A stretch of 64,000 nt of DNA from Ferrimonas aestuarii (GCF_005116665.1 NZ_SWCJ01000004.1:310001-374000); one strand, 5' to 3'. Numbered from the stretch's first letter, positions 8,614-18,467 are shown. Numbers and translations are program-made. Notes: generated by a model not told the origin, from the sequence alone.

Positions 8614-9331
8614 TGGCGCCTCCGCTCTTGTTGTTGTCATTGCCAGAACCGGTTCCGGTGTCGTTATTCCCGTTGTCAGCTCCAGTGTCACTTTCATCAC
8701 CGCCGCCGGATTTGGCACTGCCAACGCCATCGGCAACCAAGAAGCGGCGCTCTATCTTGCCAAAGTCTTCGGTCTCAAACTCAATGGAGATCGCCCGTAC
8801 ATTAGGGCTGCCGGAAAACTTGGTCTGCCACTGATCTTCGATAAAGAAGGAGAACTTAAGATCCAACACATTTTCAAGCAGTGGCAACACTTCAGGCTCG
8901 GTGCCTTCAACGGAATCGGGGTAGATAAAATAGAGTCTCTGTAGCTGGTTTTCCTGCAAGCGGTACCCCACTTGCTGTAAGCTGCCTCGGGGCAACTGAC
9001 CACGGGGATTGAGCCACCCCAGATGATAAAAGCTGAAGCCATCGGCATCGGAATCCAGCCAGCCTTCACCAAACTGATAGTTGGAATCGCTGGGCTCGGC
9101 TCCTTCGGCACGCACTGGACGCATCACCATCTGTTCGATATCCCGCTGGATGATAGACATGGCGCGCTGCATGTCCTTTAGGCGAGTATGGTGCTGTTTA
9201 CTGGATTCACTGATGTCGAGCACATTGGAAAGGACCGCCGAGGTCGCCACAGCCAACATCGCAAACACGGCGATGGCCAGCAACATCTCCAGCAAGGTAA
9301 AGCCAGACGCCTTAGTCCGGTTTAGCCACAT
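8603..9331 (-). CDS. gspJ: Type II secretion system minor pseudopilin J
   Basis: GspJ is part of the pseudopilus tip complex with H, I and K. The cleavage site is KASG|FTLLEM, followed by the hydrophobic helix. The core resembles family members of about 200 residues, but here the protein ends in a 38-residue tail rich in Gly, Ser, Asn and Asp (from SAKSGGGD onward), which looks disordered and is unusual for GspJ. The start overlaps the end of gspI by 20 bases. Confidence 0.92.
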   Translation of the reverse strand: MWLNRTKASGFTLLEMLLAIAVFAMLAVATSAVLSNVLDISESSKQHHTRLKDMQRAMSIIQRDIEQMVMRPVRAEGAEPSDSNYQFGEGWLDSDADGFSFYHLGWLNPRGQLPRGSLQQVGYRLQENQLQRLYFIYPDSVEGTEPEVLPLLENVLDLKFSFFIEDQWQTKFSGSPNVRAISIEFETEDFGKIERRFLVADGVGSAKSGGGDESDTGADNGNNDTGTGSGNDNNKSGGANDD

Positions 9332-9689
9332 AGGTGGTTACCTCGCTGATAATATTATCGAAACTAGAATCCAGGCTGACCTTGATACGAATGGCTCGAA
9401 ACTCTTCGTCGGTGGTTTTCACCACTTCCTGACGCCAGTACCACTGCTGATCCGCCAGCTCTACTCGGCCCTTCTCTTTATTGCCTAGATCGGGGAAATC
9501 GCTGGCAAGACGAGCATCAACCATCTTGTTGTGAGCCACAATGTCGGCAAACATGCGCTCTTTCAATACCGGAATGGTGCCCAGTTGTTCACTGGCACTT
9601 TTCAGTACAGCGATGGCGGCCATGGCGAATACCGCTAATGCCACCATCACTTCGAGTAAGGTAAAGCCTCGAGATCGGATGCGATTCAT
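9312..9689 (-). CDS. gspI: Type II secretion system minor pseudopilin I
   Basis: GspI initiates tip-complex assembly. It has RSRG|FTLLEVMVALAVF at the N-terminus and a total of 125 residues, the usual length. It overlaps gspH by four bases (ATGA). Confidence 0.93.
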   Translation of the reverse strand: MNRIRSRGFTLLEVMVALAVFAMAAIAVLKSASEQLGTIPVLKERMFADIVAHNKMVDARLASDFPDLGNKEKGRVELADQQWYWRQEVVKTTDEEFRAIRIKVSLDSSFDNIISEVTTYVAKPD

Positions 9690-10267
9690 TCTGCTTCCTC
9701 CGCCGGCATAATCTGGCCGATGGCGTTACCCTTGAGTTCGATGGACAACTTAGGGCGAGCACTGTCGTTTTCAAACTCCACCAAAAATGGCGTGATCTCA
9801 CCACTTGGCAAAATCAACAGCTGCGGCTCCGGGCTTTTCTTCTTGTCCTCTTCGCTCTCTTCGAACAGAGATTCATCAAAGCCAAATTCACTTTCATCAT
9901 CCTCATCCGCCTGCTGCAGCGGCAGCCCTTCGATGGTGAGGCTCATGAAAGTGTCTTCAGGTAAGCGACGCTCTCGATACAGGGCATCCCCAACCAGAGG
10001 TTCCCAATCGTTTTCATCAATATTAAAGCGGGCAAAAAAGTAATGATCGGGCTCAACCACCACCCCAAGCTCCTGGCCTGATAGCACCGACTCTTCGATG
10101 GCCATCGACACCACGGTTTGGAACTCATTTGCCGCCTCTTGGAGGGCTTCACGGCGAGGATCGCCGCTGATCGTTAGGGTGACGGTCATTGCCGCCACCC
10201 CAATCAAAAACAGCACCAGTAGCATCTCCAACAGGGTAAAGCCCTGCTGCTGTCTTAGCTTTTGCAT
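9686..10267 (-). CDS. gspH: Type II secretion system pseudopilin H
   Basis: GspH is a minor pseudopilin with the prepilin site QQG|FTLLEM. At 193 residues it is longer than many relatives because of an acidic, probably flexible insertion near residues 117-145 (DEDDE, EESEEDKKK). Its ATG overlaps the gspG stop by one base (TAATG). Confidence 0.92.
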   Translation of the reverse strand: MQKLRQQQGFTLLEMLLVLFLIGVAAMTVTLTISGDPRREALQEAANEFQTVVSMAIEESVLSGQELGVVVEPDHYFFARFNIDENDWEPLVGDALYRERRLPEDTFMSLTIEGLPLQQADEDDESEFGFDESLFEESEEDKKKSPEPQLLILPSGEITPFLVEFENDSARPKLSIELKGNAIGQIMPAEEAE

Positions 10268-10704
10268 TACTGGTAGTCCGTCAGGTTCCAGTTGCAGATG
10301 TCATCATCACTGCCGTAGGTGAAATCTGGGCCACTGGAACACAGATCAAAACGGCCTTTCTCACCAGGGCTCAGCAACACGTAGTCGTTGCCCCAAGGAT
10401 CCTTAGGCAGACGCTTAATGTAACCACCTTCGCGATAGTTGCGTGGTTCTGGGGAGTAATTTGGGCGGTTTACTAGGGCATCAACACCTTGTTCTGTGGT
10501 TGGGTAGATGTTGTTGTCTAGGCGGTACATGTCCATGGCGCTTTCCAAGGAAACAATGTCAGCCACCGCTTTCTGAATGTCTGCCTTATCTTTAGAGCCC
10601 ATGATGTTTGGGGCGATAAGGGATGCCATGATACCGATGATCACCAGTACCACCATCACTTCCAACAGAGTAAAACCGCGTTGACGGTTATGTTTGTTTT
10701 TCAT
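10267..10704 (-). CDS. gspG: Type II secretion system major pseudopilin G
   Basis: GspG polymerises into the pseudopilus that pushes substrates through GspD. Features are RQRG|FTLLEVMVVLVIIG, the conserved AMDMYRLDNNIYPTTEQG block and C-terminal DPWGNDY, with Asp residues of the calcium site near the end. I chose the ATG at 10704 (145 residues), which has GAGG six bases upstream; the frame opens four codons earlier only with a TTG. Confidence 0.96.
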   Translation of the reverse strand: MKNKHNRQRGFTLLEVMVVLVIIGIMASLIAPNIMGSKDKADIQKAVADIVSLESAMDMYRLDNNIYPTTEQGVDALVNRPNYSPEPRNYREGGYIKRLPKDPWGNDYVLLSPGEKGRFDLCSSGPDFTYGSDDDICNWNLTDYQ

Positions 10705-10721
10705 TTCGAACCTCAAAGGCG

Positions 10722-11939
10722 TTAAATAAAGGTGTTCATTGCCATCATAGGCATCATGATGGCAATCACAATAAACAGCACCACCGCCGCCATTGTCACT
10801 ACGATCAAAGGTTGCAGTACCGCCATGGCGACACTGACTAGAGTTTCGAACTCACGGTCCTGGTTGTCGGCAGCTCGAGCCAACATGGTGTCCAGCTCAC
10901 CGGACTTCTCGCCGGAGGCGATCATGTGCAGCATCATCGGCGGGAACAGCTTGGTGTGATGCAACGACGCTCGCAAGCTGGCCCCCTCTCGCACCTTGGT
11001 GGTGGCGTCTGCCACTGCATCTCGAACCTTGATATTAAGCAGCACATCGGACGCGATGCCCATGGCTTCCAATAGCGGTACACCGGAAGCCGACAGGGTG
11101 CTCAAGGTTCGGGCAAAGCGCGCGGTGTTTAGGCCACGGGCCACCTTGCCGATCACCGGCAGATGCAGCACGGTATTGTGCCACTTGAGTTTGAAGTCGC
11201 GGTTACGCTGAGCCTGTTTGAAGCCAACAATGGCCAACAGCACCGCCACAACAATATAGAGTCCATAGGCCTGCAAAAATTCCGAGGCATCGATGAGGAA
11301 CTGGGTGGTCCAAGGAAGAGTTTGTCCCATGGAGCTAAACTGCTCAACCACCTGAGGCACCACCGCCACCAACAGAAAGGACACCACGCCAACGGCCACC
11401 AACGTCAGAATAATGGGGTAAACCATCGCCTGAATCAGCTTGGAATTGAGCTCCTGTTGACGCTCTTTGTAATCGGCCAGACGCTCCAGCACCACTTCCA
11501 GGTGTCCAGATTTCTCACCGGACGCCACCATGGCAACGTAAAGCTCATCGAAAATGGACGGGAATTCGCGCATGGAGTCGGCGAGGGAGTACCCCTCCAC
11601 CACCTTGGCGCGCACCGACATCAGCATGCTTTTGATCTTGGGCTTTTCGTTCTGCTCCGCCACCGCTTTCAGCGCTTCCTCAATGGGAAGACCACCGGCC
11701 AGCAGGGTCGCAAGCTGACGGGTCAAAAGCGCCAGATCCGAGGTGGAGATACGAGGCGTGAACAGGGTAAATCCGGACTTGGATTCGCTTTTCTGCTTGG
11801 CCGCGGCCACCTGAATGTCCAGAGGCACCAGCCTCTTTTCTCGCAGCTGGTTACGCGCCAACCTGGCGGTGTCCGCTTCGATGATGCCTTTTACCTGACG
11901 GCCTTTGGCATCCATCGCCTTGTATTCAAATGCTGCCAT
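10722..11939 (-). CDS. gspF: Type II secretion system inner-membrane platform protein F
   Basis: GspF is the polytopic core of the assembly platform. The 405-residue protein contains two repeated cytoplasmic T2SSF domains (around 70-190 and 275-395), each with the GxPLxEAL and SGExSGxL motifs, and three membrane helices. GAGGAG lies upstream of its ATG. It follows gspE with a three-base gap. Confidence 0.96.
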   Translation of the reverse strand: MAAFEYKAMDAKGRQVKGIIEADTARLARNQLREKRLVPLDIQVAAAKQKSESKSGFTLFTPRISTSDLALLTRQLATLLAGGLPIEEALKAVAEQNEKPKIKSMLMSVRAKVVEGYSLADSMREFPSIFDELYVAMVASGEKSGHLEVVLERLADYKERQQELNSKLIQAMVYPIILTLVAVGVVSFLLVAVVPQVVEQFSSMGQTLPWTTQFLIDASEFLQAYGLYIVVAVLLAIVGFKQAQRNRDFKLKWHNTVLHLPVIGKVARGLNTARFARTLSTLSASGVPLLEAMGIASDVLLNIKVRDAVADATTKVREGASLRASLHHTKLFPPMMLHMIASGEKSGELDTMLARAADNQDREFETLVSVAMAVLQPLIVVTMAAVVLFIVIAIMMPMMAMNTFI

Positions 11940-11942
11940 GAC

Positions 11943-13484
11943 CTACTCCTCGCGGGTGACCCGAAGCACCTCTTCCAAGGTGGTTTGGCCTTCAAGTACC
12001 TTTAAGCAGCCATCGGCGCGGATGGATGGCACGCTCTGGCGCACGTATTTCTCGATCGCCAATTCGCCCTTGCCACCATGAATCAACTCGCGAATCTCAT
12101 CGTCCACCACCAGTAGCTCATGGATGCCGGTTCGGCCTTTATAGCCACTGCCGTTACACGCTTCACAGCCGTTGGCACGGAAGATGGTCACCGGCTGCTC
12201 TACGCCAAGCAGCGCCATTTCTCGAGGATTGGCCTCATGGGGCTGCTTACACTCAGGGCAGAGAGTTCGCACCAAACGTTGCGCCAACACCCCCAACAGA
12301 GAAGAGGAAACTAGGAAGGGTTCGATGCCCATATCCTGCAAACGAGTGATGGCACCGGCGGCGGTGTTGGTGTGCAGGGTCGACAATACCAGGTGACCGG
12401 TTAACGACGCTTGCACCGCAATGGAACCAGTTTCCAGATCTCGAATCTCACCCACCATCACCACATCAGGGTCTTGACGCAAAATGGCGCGCAGACCGCG
12501 GGCGAAGGTCATGTCGACCTTGGTGTTTACCTGAGTCTGACCAATGCCCTCAATCTCATACTCGATCGGGTCTTCACAGGTCAGAATATTGCGCTCACGG
12601 CTGTTGATCTCAGTCAGACCCGCATACAGGGTGGTGGACTTACCGGAACCGGTTGGGCCGGTCACCAACAAGATGCCGTGAGGCTTGCGGATCAGTTGAT
12701 CAAACTCTTTACGGATGGAGTCGCTCATGCCCAACTGTTTGAGATTGAGCATGGCTTGGTTCTTATCCAAAAGACGCAATACCACCCGTTCGCCACGGGA
12801 GCCAGGCATGGTAGATACCCGCACGTCGACGGCACGGCCACCAATGCGCAGGGAGATGCGACCATCTTGAGGCACTCGCTTCTCGGCGATATCCAGACGA
12901 GCCATTACCTTGATACGAGACACTAACAATGAGCTGATCTTGCGCTGCTGTTTCAGAACCTCACGCAGCACCCCATCCACACGGAAGCGAACAATCAACT
13001 CTTTCTCATAGGTTTCCACGTGGATATCAGAAGCACCCAGCTTGATCGCTTCCGATAACAGGGCGTTAATCAAACGGATGATCGGCGCATCATCTTCCGC
13101 ATCCAGAAGATCTTCGGTCTCAGGCAGTTCGTCTGCCAATGAGGTTAGGTCGTCATCTTTACCGATGTCTTCCATCAACTGCTGAGCTTCAGAGCTGTCT
13201 TGCTGATAAACCTCGGTCAACTTGAGGTCAAATGCCGACTGCTCAACTGGCTGCAACTTCACCGGCACGCCGGCAATGCGACGCGCTTCCAGCAGGGCTT
13301 TCGGGGTGCAACTGGCCACATAACTTAGCAGCAGTTCATTGTGTTCATCTTCCCAAAGCACCAGCCCAAACCGACGGGCGAAGGCAAAAGGTAAACGCTG
13401 AGGCGCTACCGTCTCTTCCGACAGCGCCTCCACGTTATCCAAGGCCGCCTGCTCTAGAGCATCCGAGGCGTGGTTGTCACTCAT
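11943..13484 (-). CDS. gspE: Type II secretion ATPase E
   Basis: GspE is the hexameric cytoplasmic ATPase that drives pseudopilus growth. The 513-residue protein has the N1E/N2E region that contacts GspL, Walker [10 protein letters not shown], the Asp box, Walker B and His box ([19 protein letters not shown]), and the tetracysteine zinc element (CPEC and CEAC). AGGAG precedes the ATG. Confidence 0.97.
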   Translation of the reverse strand: MSDNHASDALEQAALDNVEALSEETVAPQRLPFAFARRFGLVLWEDEHNELLLSYVASCTPKALLEARRIAGVPVKLQPVEQSAFDLKLTEVYQQDSSEAQQLMEDIGKDDDLTSLADELPETEDLLDAEDDAPIIRLINALLSEAIKLGASDIHVETYEKELIVRFRVDGVLREVLKQQRKISSLLVSRIKVMARLDIAEKRVPQDGRISLRIGGRAVDVRVSTMPGSRGERVVLRLLDKNQAMLNLKQLGMSDSIRKEFDQLIRKPHGILLVTGPTGSGKSTTLYAGLTEINSRERNILTCEDPIEYEIEGIGQTQVNTKVDMTFARGLRAILRQDPDVVMVGEIRDLETGSIAVQASLTGHLVLSTLHTNTAAGAITRLQDMGIEPFLVSSSLLGVLAQRLVRTLCPECKQPHEANPREMALLGVEQPVTIFRANGCEACNGSGYKGRTGIHELLVVDDEIRELIHGGKGELAIEKYVRQSVPSIRADGCLKVLEGQTTLEEVLRVTREE

Positions 13485-13487
13485 GGA

Positions 13488-15662
13488 TTACTCCTGCACC
13501 GGCGGCACATCGGTACCGAGGCCATTGGTTTTGTCTTTCTTCACTCGCTCAAGCTGCTCGTTCATCCAGCCAGAGTCATCGCGGATTGGGGTCTCCATAT
13601 CATTACCGTTTTGGTAATTTTTCAGGATCTCCATCGCTTCCGGGCTTAGATTTTGCGGCTTAGGCTGCTCCCACTCAGGCAGCACTGGCACGTTGGTGTA
13701 TGGCATCAACGCCACACCATCCTCTTGCTGTTCCAGCTGAGCAGCACGGATGAAGTTGTACTTACGACCAGACAAACCGCCCATGGTGACACCGTCACGG
13801 ATGATGGTCGGCTTCAAGAAGATCATCAGGTTACGCTTGGTCTTCTTAGAGGAGGTCGAGGTAAACAAAGCGCCCAGATAAGGGATGTCACCCAGCCATG
13901 GCACCTTAGACACACTCTCTTGCACGTCTTCGTTCAACAGACCGCCCAAGACGATGGTTTCACCGGAATCCGCCAGTACGGTGGTTTTCAGCTCACGCTT
14001 ACTGAAGGTTACGTCCACTGAGGTACGGCCGTTAACACCGGAGCTCTCCTGAACGATCTCCATCTGTACCGCGTCACCTTCGTTGATCTGAGGGCGAACG
14101 GTCAGCTTGATGCCCACCTCTTTGCGGTCTACGGTTTGGAACGGGTTGTCGTTGCCAGAGCTGGCCGCCGACCCGGTGATCACCGGAACTTCGTCACCCA
14201 CAATGAAGCTGGCTTCTTGGTTATCCAACGTGGTAATACTTGGGGTCGCTAGAATGTTGGAGTTGGAATCGGACGCCACCGCTTGTAGCAGGGCACCAAA
14301 ATCGCCCATAGGCACACCCCAAGCCATGCCATTGACGCCTGCCAATGCTGCCGCCAAAGTGCTGATGTCTCCCGGAGTATCTGGATTTTGGGTACAGGTT
14401 AGGTTGTCGCCGGAACCGGTACAGGTTTGCGTCGCCTCTTTTTCTTGTGCATCCCACAAGCCGGCGCCAATCTCGCCAATGGTCACGCCAGTGCCGTTGT
14501 TGTACTGAATCAGGCCACCATCCTCGGAGTACCACTGCACGCCAAAGGCCACATCATCGCCTTCGGCGATCTCAACGATAATGGCTTCAACCAGCACCTG
14601 AGCTCGGCGAATATCCAGCTGGCGAATCACGCTGTCCAGCTCCTGCATCTGGTCAGGCTGAGCGTTAATCACTAGGGCGTTGGAGTCAGCGTGAGCCATG
14701 ATGGTAATGCCTTGGCTCTTGCTACGGCTTGTTGGGCTCTTGGTGGCTTCTTCCGCCTGCTCCAAACTCTCCGCAAAACCAGATAACACCTCTTGCAGCT
14801 CTTCCGCCTGGGCATATTTTAGGTAAAACACCCGAGTGTTACCGGCGTTACGCATGTCTTGGTCCAGTGAATGCACCAAGTTCACCGCGCGTTTGCGCGC
14901 TTTCTCGTCACCGCTGATCACCACGGAGTTAGTGCGCTCATCAGCAACCACTTTAGGGATGCTGCCAGCGTTCGCTGATTGCTGGCCACCAGTACGGTAC
15001 AGAGCGTCGATGATGCGTACCATCTCACCCGCTGACGCGTACTGCAGTTTCACCACCTGAACCTTGGTGTCACCCTGCAGGTCAACGCGCTTCACGATCT
15101 CTACCAGTTTGTTCACCGTGGCAGCACGACCGGTAATCATCAACACATTAGAGGGATCGTAGTTCACGACGTTGCCGCCGCCGGTGTTGTCGTTCAGCTG
15201 GCGCAGCAATGGTGCCAACTGCTTGGCTTCCACGTTGTACAGCGGCACGATGCGGGTGACCATTTCGTCACCTTCGCCCGGGTTGCGATCGTCGGCCACC
15301 ATGATATTGGCATTCTTGGAATCTTTGGCCTTCACCACCTTGATGATGTTGCCGTCCATCTCAATCACCGCGAAGCCATAAACCTGCAACACATTGAGGA
15401 AAAATTGGTAGTACTGATCGTCGTTGAGCAGGTCATAGCTGCGCACGGTAATCTTACCGCGAACCGTTGGGTCGACGATGATGGTTTTCTGCAGGTTCTT
15501 ACCAACAATATTGATAAATTCCTGAATATCCGTGCCCTTAAAGTTGGCCGCATATTGCGCCGCCATAACCGGCGTGCCTACCGCAAGGATGGAGGCTCCA
15601 GCGATCACCCCAGCGGCAATCTTATTGCGCAGCCAGGTGGTACGTCGTTTTTGTGTCTTCAT
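13488..15662 (-). CDS. gspD: Type II secretion outer-membrane secretin D
   Basis: GspD forms the outer-membrane channel. The protein has a signal peptide ending around PVMA|AQYAAN, then N0 to N3 domains, and the C-terminal secretin domain with VPWLGDIPYLGALF and the S-domain region at the end that binds a pilotin (no gspS is in the window). I chose the ATG at 15662 (724 residues), with GGGGA upstream; a second ATG at 15674 adds four codons. It lies between gspC and gspE with short gaps. Confidence 0.95.
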   Translation of the reverse strand: MKTQKRRTTWLRNKIAAGVIAGASILAVGTPVMAAQYAANFKGTDIQEFINIVGKNLQKTIIVDPTVRGKITVRSYDLLNDDQYYQFFLNVLQVYGFAVIEMDGNIIKVVKAKDSKNANIMVADDRNPGEGDEMVTRIVPLYNVEAKQLAPLLRQLNDNTGGGNVVNYDPSNVLMITGRAATVNKLVEIVKRVDLQGDTKVQVVKLQYASAGEMVRIIDALYRTGGQQSANAGSIPKVVADERTNSVVISGDEKARKRAVNLVHSLDQDMRNAGNTRVFYLKYAQAEELQEVLSGFAESLEQAEEATKSPTSRSKSQGITIMAHADSNALVINAQPDQMQELDSVIRQLDIRRAQVLVEAIIVEIAEGDDVAFGVQWYSEDGGLIQYNNGTGVTIGEIGAGLWDAQEKEATQTCTGSGDNLTCTQNPDTPGDISTLAAALAGVNGMAWGVPMGDFGALLQAVASDSNSNILATPSITTLDNQEASFIVGDEVPVITGSAASSGNDNPFQTVDRKEVGIKLTVRPQINEGDAVQMEIVQESSGVNGRTSVDVTFSKRELKTTVLADSGETIVLGGLLNEDVQESVSKVPWLGDIPYLGALFTSTSSKKTKRNLMIFLKPTIIRDGVTMGGLSGRKYNFIRAAQLEQQEDGVALMPYTNVPVLPEWEQPKPQNLSPEAMEILKNYQNGNDMETPIRDDSGWMNEQLERVKKDKTNGLGTDVPPVQE

Positions 15663-15685
15663 TCTAATCCCCATAACCCCGGTCG

Positions 15686-16606
15686 TTATTGGTTGGGTAG
15701 GCTAAACATAATTTCATTCAACTGGCCGTCTCGCTCCACCATTACCGACATCTCTGTCAAGGCTGGTAGCTCAGCCAACAACTGCATCGCTTCTGACATC
15801 TGAGTTAGGTCATAGCCGTTAATCGACACCGCAAGATCTCCAGGCTGTAAGCCAGCCTCGGAGAACAACGCGCGATCTTTGCCAGGATTCAGACGATAGC
15901 CCTTAAGCCCATCTTCGGACTTCACTGGGCTAATGGCGATGTAATCGGTTAACTTGCCGGGATCATCCAGAAGCTGTGCTCTAGCTTGATCCAGCTGCTG
16001 AGAGACTTTTGCGTTACTGCGAAGGTCCCGTTGCTGGGGCTCTCCATCATTATTTTTCAGTCGCTTAGTCTCATCAGATAATGTCTGGGTGTACTCAATA
16101 CCATCGAGCATCAAGGTTTCGTAACGGCCTCGGTTCACAATGATGGCACGATCCGCATACACCTCATGCAACGTCGCCGAGGTGGACTTAATCTTATCGC
16201 CAATACCGTATGTATCTTGGCTGCCGCTGCTTTCAATAATGGCGATGCCGCGCTGCTGTTCAGAACTGGCCACCAAGCCAGTCAGCAAAATTCGCAAGGT
16301 GGTTTTGGGGGCATCGGTAATTAAGTTGGTTTCAACCACCTGAGGCTTGCTCTGTTTGGATTGATCAAAGGAGCCAAAGAGTTTGAGAGAAAGCAGGGGT
16401 TCTAAATTGGTGGAGGTGGCAGTGCCATTTTGCGAGAGCTTCGCTCGCCAAGGCGTAGCGGCGGTTTGGGGCTCGGGCACCAGCATCCAGGTCAGTTGTG
16501 ATGCCAGATAGATGACATAGATTGCCAACAGCAGGCTGATCACTCGGGCAATGGCAGCTTGTGGCAGCTTAGCCAAGCCATTCATCCCTTGTTGAAGATA
16601 GTCCAT
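15686..16606 (-). CDS. gspC: Type II secretion inner-membrane protein C
   Basis: GspC bridges the inner-membrane platform and GspD. The 306-residue protein has one membrane helix near 20-40, a periplasmic homology region that contacts the secretin, and a C-terminal PDZ domain (about 205-300). It is the first gene of the operon; the promoter must lie in 16607-17010. Confidence 0.94.
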   Translation of the reverse strand: MDYLQQGMNGLAKLPQAAIARVISLLLAIYVIYLASQLTWMLVPEPQTAATPWRAKLSQNGTATSTNLEPLLSLKLFGSFDQSKQSKPQVVETNLITDAPKTTLRILLTGLVASSEQQRGIAIIESSGSQDTYGIGDKIKSTSATLHEVYADRAIIVNRGRYETLMLDGIEYTQTLSDETKRLKNNDGEPQQRDLRSNAKVSQQLDQARAQLLDDPGKLTDYIAISPVKSEDGLKGYRLNPGKDRALFSEAGLQPGDLAVSINGYDLTQMSEAMQLLAELPALTEMSVMVERDGQLNEIMFSLPNQ

Positions 16607-17010
16607 AGTTTTCGTGCTCTTAATTACTAGGGCCTGCTGACCTTTTACTCATCATTTTGCGCCATCATAGCGTCAATGCCTAGGTAGGAATTAACACAGT
16701 GTCGTGGCCGCAGCTATTTCGCTTTGGTTAATTAATCCAAAGTTTGTTCTAATTATGGTGTCTAAAGTTCAATCTATCTGACACTCACCGTTTCGACGGG
16801 TGACGAAAATTGTTCAAGTTTCGTCATGCTACTGAGGCTTAACAAGACACACAAGCATTAAGCCTTAACAAATCAGCGATCTAGCAACCAAATGGTGAAT
16901 TTCGGCCAATTATGCTACCTTTGGCGACCTCAATATGCTGTGAAGCCTTACCCGTTTTTTAATTTTTACTAGCAAGCAATGTTCGAATTGCTGTCATCAT
17001 CAAATTCTCT
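16607..17010. other. Divergent intergenic region between gspC and hslR with two inverted repeats
   Basis: No gene is apparent in these 404 bases. Two 8-base inverted repeats stand out: TGACGAAA (16801-16808) with TTTCGTCA (16819-16826), and AGGCTTAA (16835-16842) with TTAAGCCT (16858-16865). A small hairpin with a TTCG loop sits just before the first (near 16786-16803). They may be operators or transcript hairpins for gspC or hslR; I could not fix convincing -35/-10 pairs. Confidence 0.5.
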
Positions 17011-17415
17011 ATGGCCAAAAAAGATTCAAACCAACCGCTGACCTCGGTACGCCTAGATAAATGGCTATGGGCCGCCCGTTTCTACAAAACGCGAGCCTTG
17101 GCTCAAGAGATGGTCAGTGGTGGTAAAGTGCACTATAACGACCAACGTTGTAAACCCAGCCGCAGCGTAACCTTGGGTGCCACCATCAGTTTACGGCAGG
17201 GAAATGACGAAAAGATTGTGGTGGTAAAAGGCTTATCAGAGAAGCGTTTATCTGCCCCATTGGCGCAAGAGTTGTATCAAGAAACTGAAGATAGCTTGAA
17301 AAAACGCGAAGCCGCCTCCACATCCAGACACATTCAGGCTGCGGGCAAACCGAATACCTCGGTTCGTCCCGACAAAAAGCAGCGTCGTCAAATTATGAAG
17401 CTGAAGCATCAGTAA
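17011..17415 (+). CDS. hslR: Heat shock protein 15 (ribosome-associated)
   Basis: Hsp15 binds stalled 50S subunits carrying nascent chain-tRNA and helps recycle them after heat shock. The 134-residue protein is an S4 RNA-binding domain (VRLDKWLWAARFYKTR, then GGKVHYND) followed by a basic tail. It sits 15 bases upstream of hslO, the same pair as in E. coli. No clear ribosome site precedes the ATG. Confidence 0.94.
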   Translation: MAKKDSNQPLTSVRLDKWLWAARFYKTRALAQEMVSGGKVHYNDQRCKPSRSVTLGATISLRQGNDEKIVVVKGLSEKRLSAPLAQELYQETEDSLKKREAASTSRHIQAAGKPNTSVRPDKKQRRQIMKLKHQ

Positions 17416-17430
17416 GTTCGAGAGTCGATC

Positions 17431-18294
17431 ATGAGCCAAGACAAATTACAGCGTTACCTATTTGAGAAAGCCGATGTGCGCGGCGAGATCGTACAGCTAG
17501 ATGAAAGCTATCAGCAGATGCTAGCGGGCAAACCATACCCTGCCAGTGTGGCCAAATTGCTCGGCGAAATGTTGGCAGCCACCTCGCTGCTGACCGCCAT
17601 TTTGAAATTTGAAGGCGAGATCGCCGTTCAGCTTCAGGGTGATGGCCCAGTAAATCTGGTGGCCGTCAATGGCAGCCATAAGCAACAATTGCGTGGTGTG
17701 GCTCGTTGGAAACAGGACGTCCAAACTGACGACCTGCAACAATTGATTGGCAAAGGCCAGCTGGTGATCACCATCACCCCAACTCAAGGTGAACGCTATC
17801 AAGGCATCGTTGGCCTGACGGAATCCACCCTAGCGGGGTGCTTAGAGCAATACTTCCTGCAATCGGAACAGCTGAAGACTCGTCTGTGGCTGCACGCCGA
17901 CGGCGCCCATGCGGCTGGTATGCTTCTGCAAGCCCTGCCGGAGAGTGATAAGTCACAAGAGGTGGAGTTTGAGCACCTTGAGTCACTCACCGACACCATT
18001 AAAGCGGAAGAGCTGTTTGAGCTAGAGGCTGAACAGGTTCTGCATCGCCTCTATCACCAAGAAGAGGTGCGAGTATTTGAGGCCACCGAAGTCAGCTTCA
18101 AGTGTGGCTGTAGCCGCGAACGCAGCCTAAATGCCCTCAGTTCAGTATCTAAAGCCGAATTGACCGAAGTTTTGGAAGAGCGTGGTCACATCGACATGCA
18201 CTGCGACTACTGCGGCAGTAACTACCGTTTCGACCTGATCGACATGGAAGCGTTCTGGGCCGGCGGTCAAACCTCATCAGAGCAGCAGCACTAA
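17431..18294 (+). CDS. hslO: Hsp33 redox-regulated chaperone
   Basis: Hsp33 becomes an active holdase when its zinc-bound cysteines are oxidised. The zinc module is visible at the C-terminus: CGC (CxC) about residues 228-230 and CDYC (CxxC) about 261-264, in a 287-residue protein of normal length. It is co-transcribed with hslR and followed by a terminator. Confidence 0.96.
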   Translation: MSQDKLQRYLFEKADVRGEIVQLDESYQQMLAGKPYPASVAKLLGEMLAATSLLTAILKFEGEIAVQLQGDGPVNLVAVNGSHKQQLRGVARWKQDVQTDDLQQLIGKGQLVITITPTQGERYQGIVGLTESTLAGCLEQYFLQSEQLKTRLWLHADGAHAAGMLLQALPESDKSQEVEFEHLESLTDTIKAEELFELEAEQVLHRLYHQEEVRVFEATEVSFKCGCSRERSLNALSSVSKAELTEVLEERGHIDMHCDYCGSNYRFDLIDMEAFWAGGQTSSEQQH

Positions 18295-18346
18295 CCCTGC
18301 TTGCCAGCTTGCTCGCCTCTCTCTAGGCCAGCATTTATCTGTAAAT

Positions 18347-18377
18347 AACGGCGACCACTGGTCGCCGTTTGATTTTT
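18347..18377 (+). terminator. Terminator of hslR-hslO
   Basis: A perfect 10-base stem AACGGCGACC/GGTCGCCGTT with a three-base loop is followed by TTGATTTTT. Confidence 0.85.
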
Positions 18378-18378
18378 A

Positions 18379-18467
18379 TCACAAATATCGATTTTTTGTG
18401 ACACCCCCGCTACACTCCGCCTAGGACATTGCTTTTTCCGGAAATTCCCCCGAACCGTCGGGAATTC
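18379..18467 (+). promoter_or_regulatory. Dyad and leader hairpin upstream of pckA
   Basis: TCACAAA (18379-18385) and TTTGTGA (18395-18401) form a symmetric dyad, and a second imperfect hairpin (AATTCCC..CGA with TCGGGAATT, about 18443-18466) lies nearer the gene, probably in the leader. pckA is usually controlled by carbon state, so these are candidates for that control; the half-sites point outward, so this is not a standard CRP site. Confidence 0.35.

Noticed and set aside
11163-12005. A 280-codon open frame on the plus strand opposite gspF
   Set aside because: It lies wholly opposite gspF and gspE, is rich in His and Arg as antisense frames of GC-rich genes are, and has no domain pattern or ribosome site.
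18379-18401. A CRP site upstream of pckA
   Set aside because: The half-sites read TCACAAA...TTTGTGA, pointing the opposite way from TGTGA-N6-TCACA, so it is reported only as an unassigned dyad.
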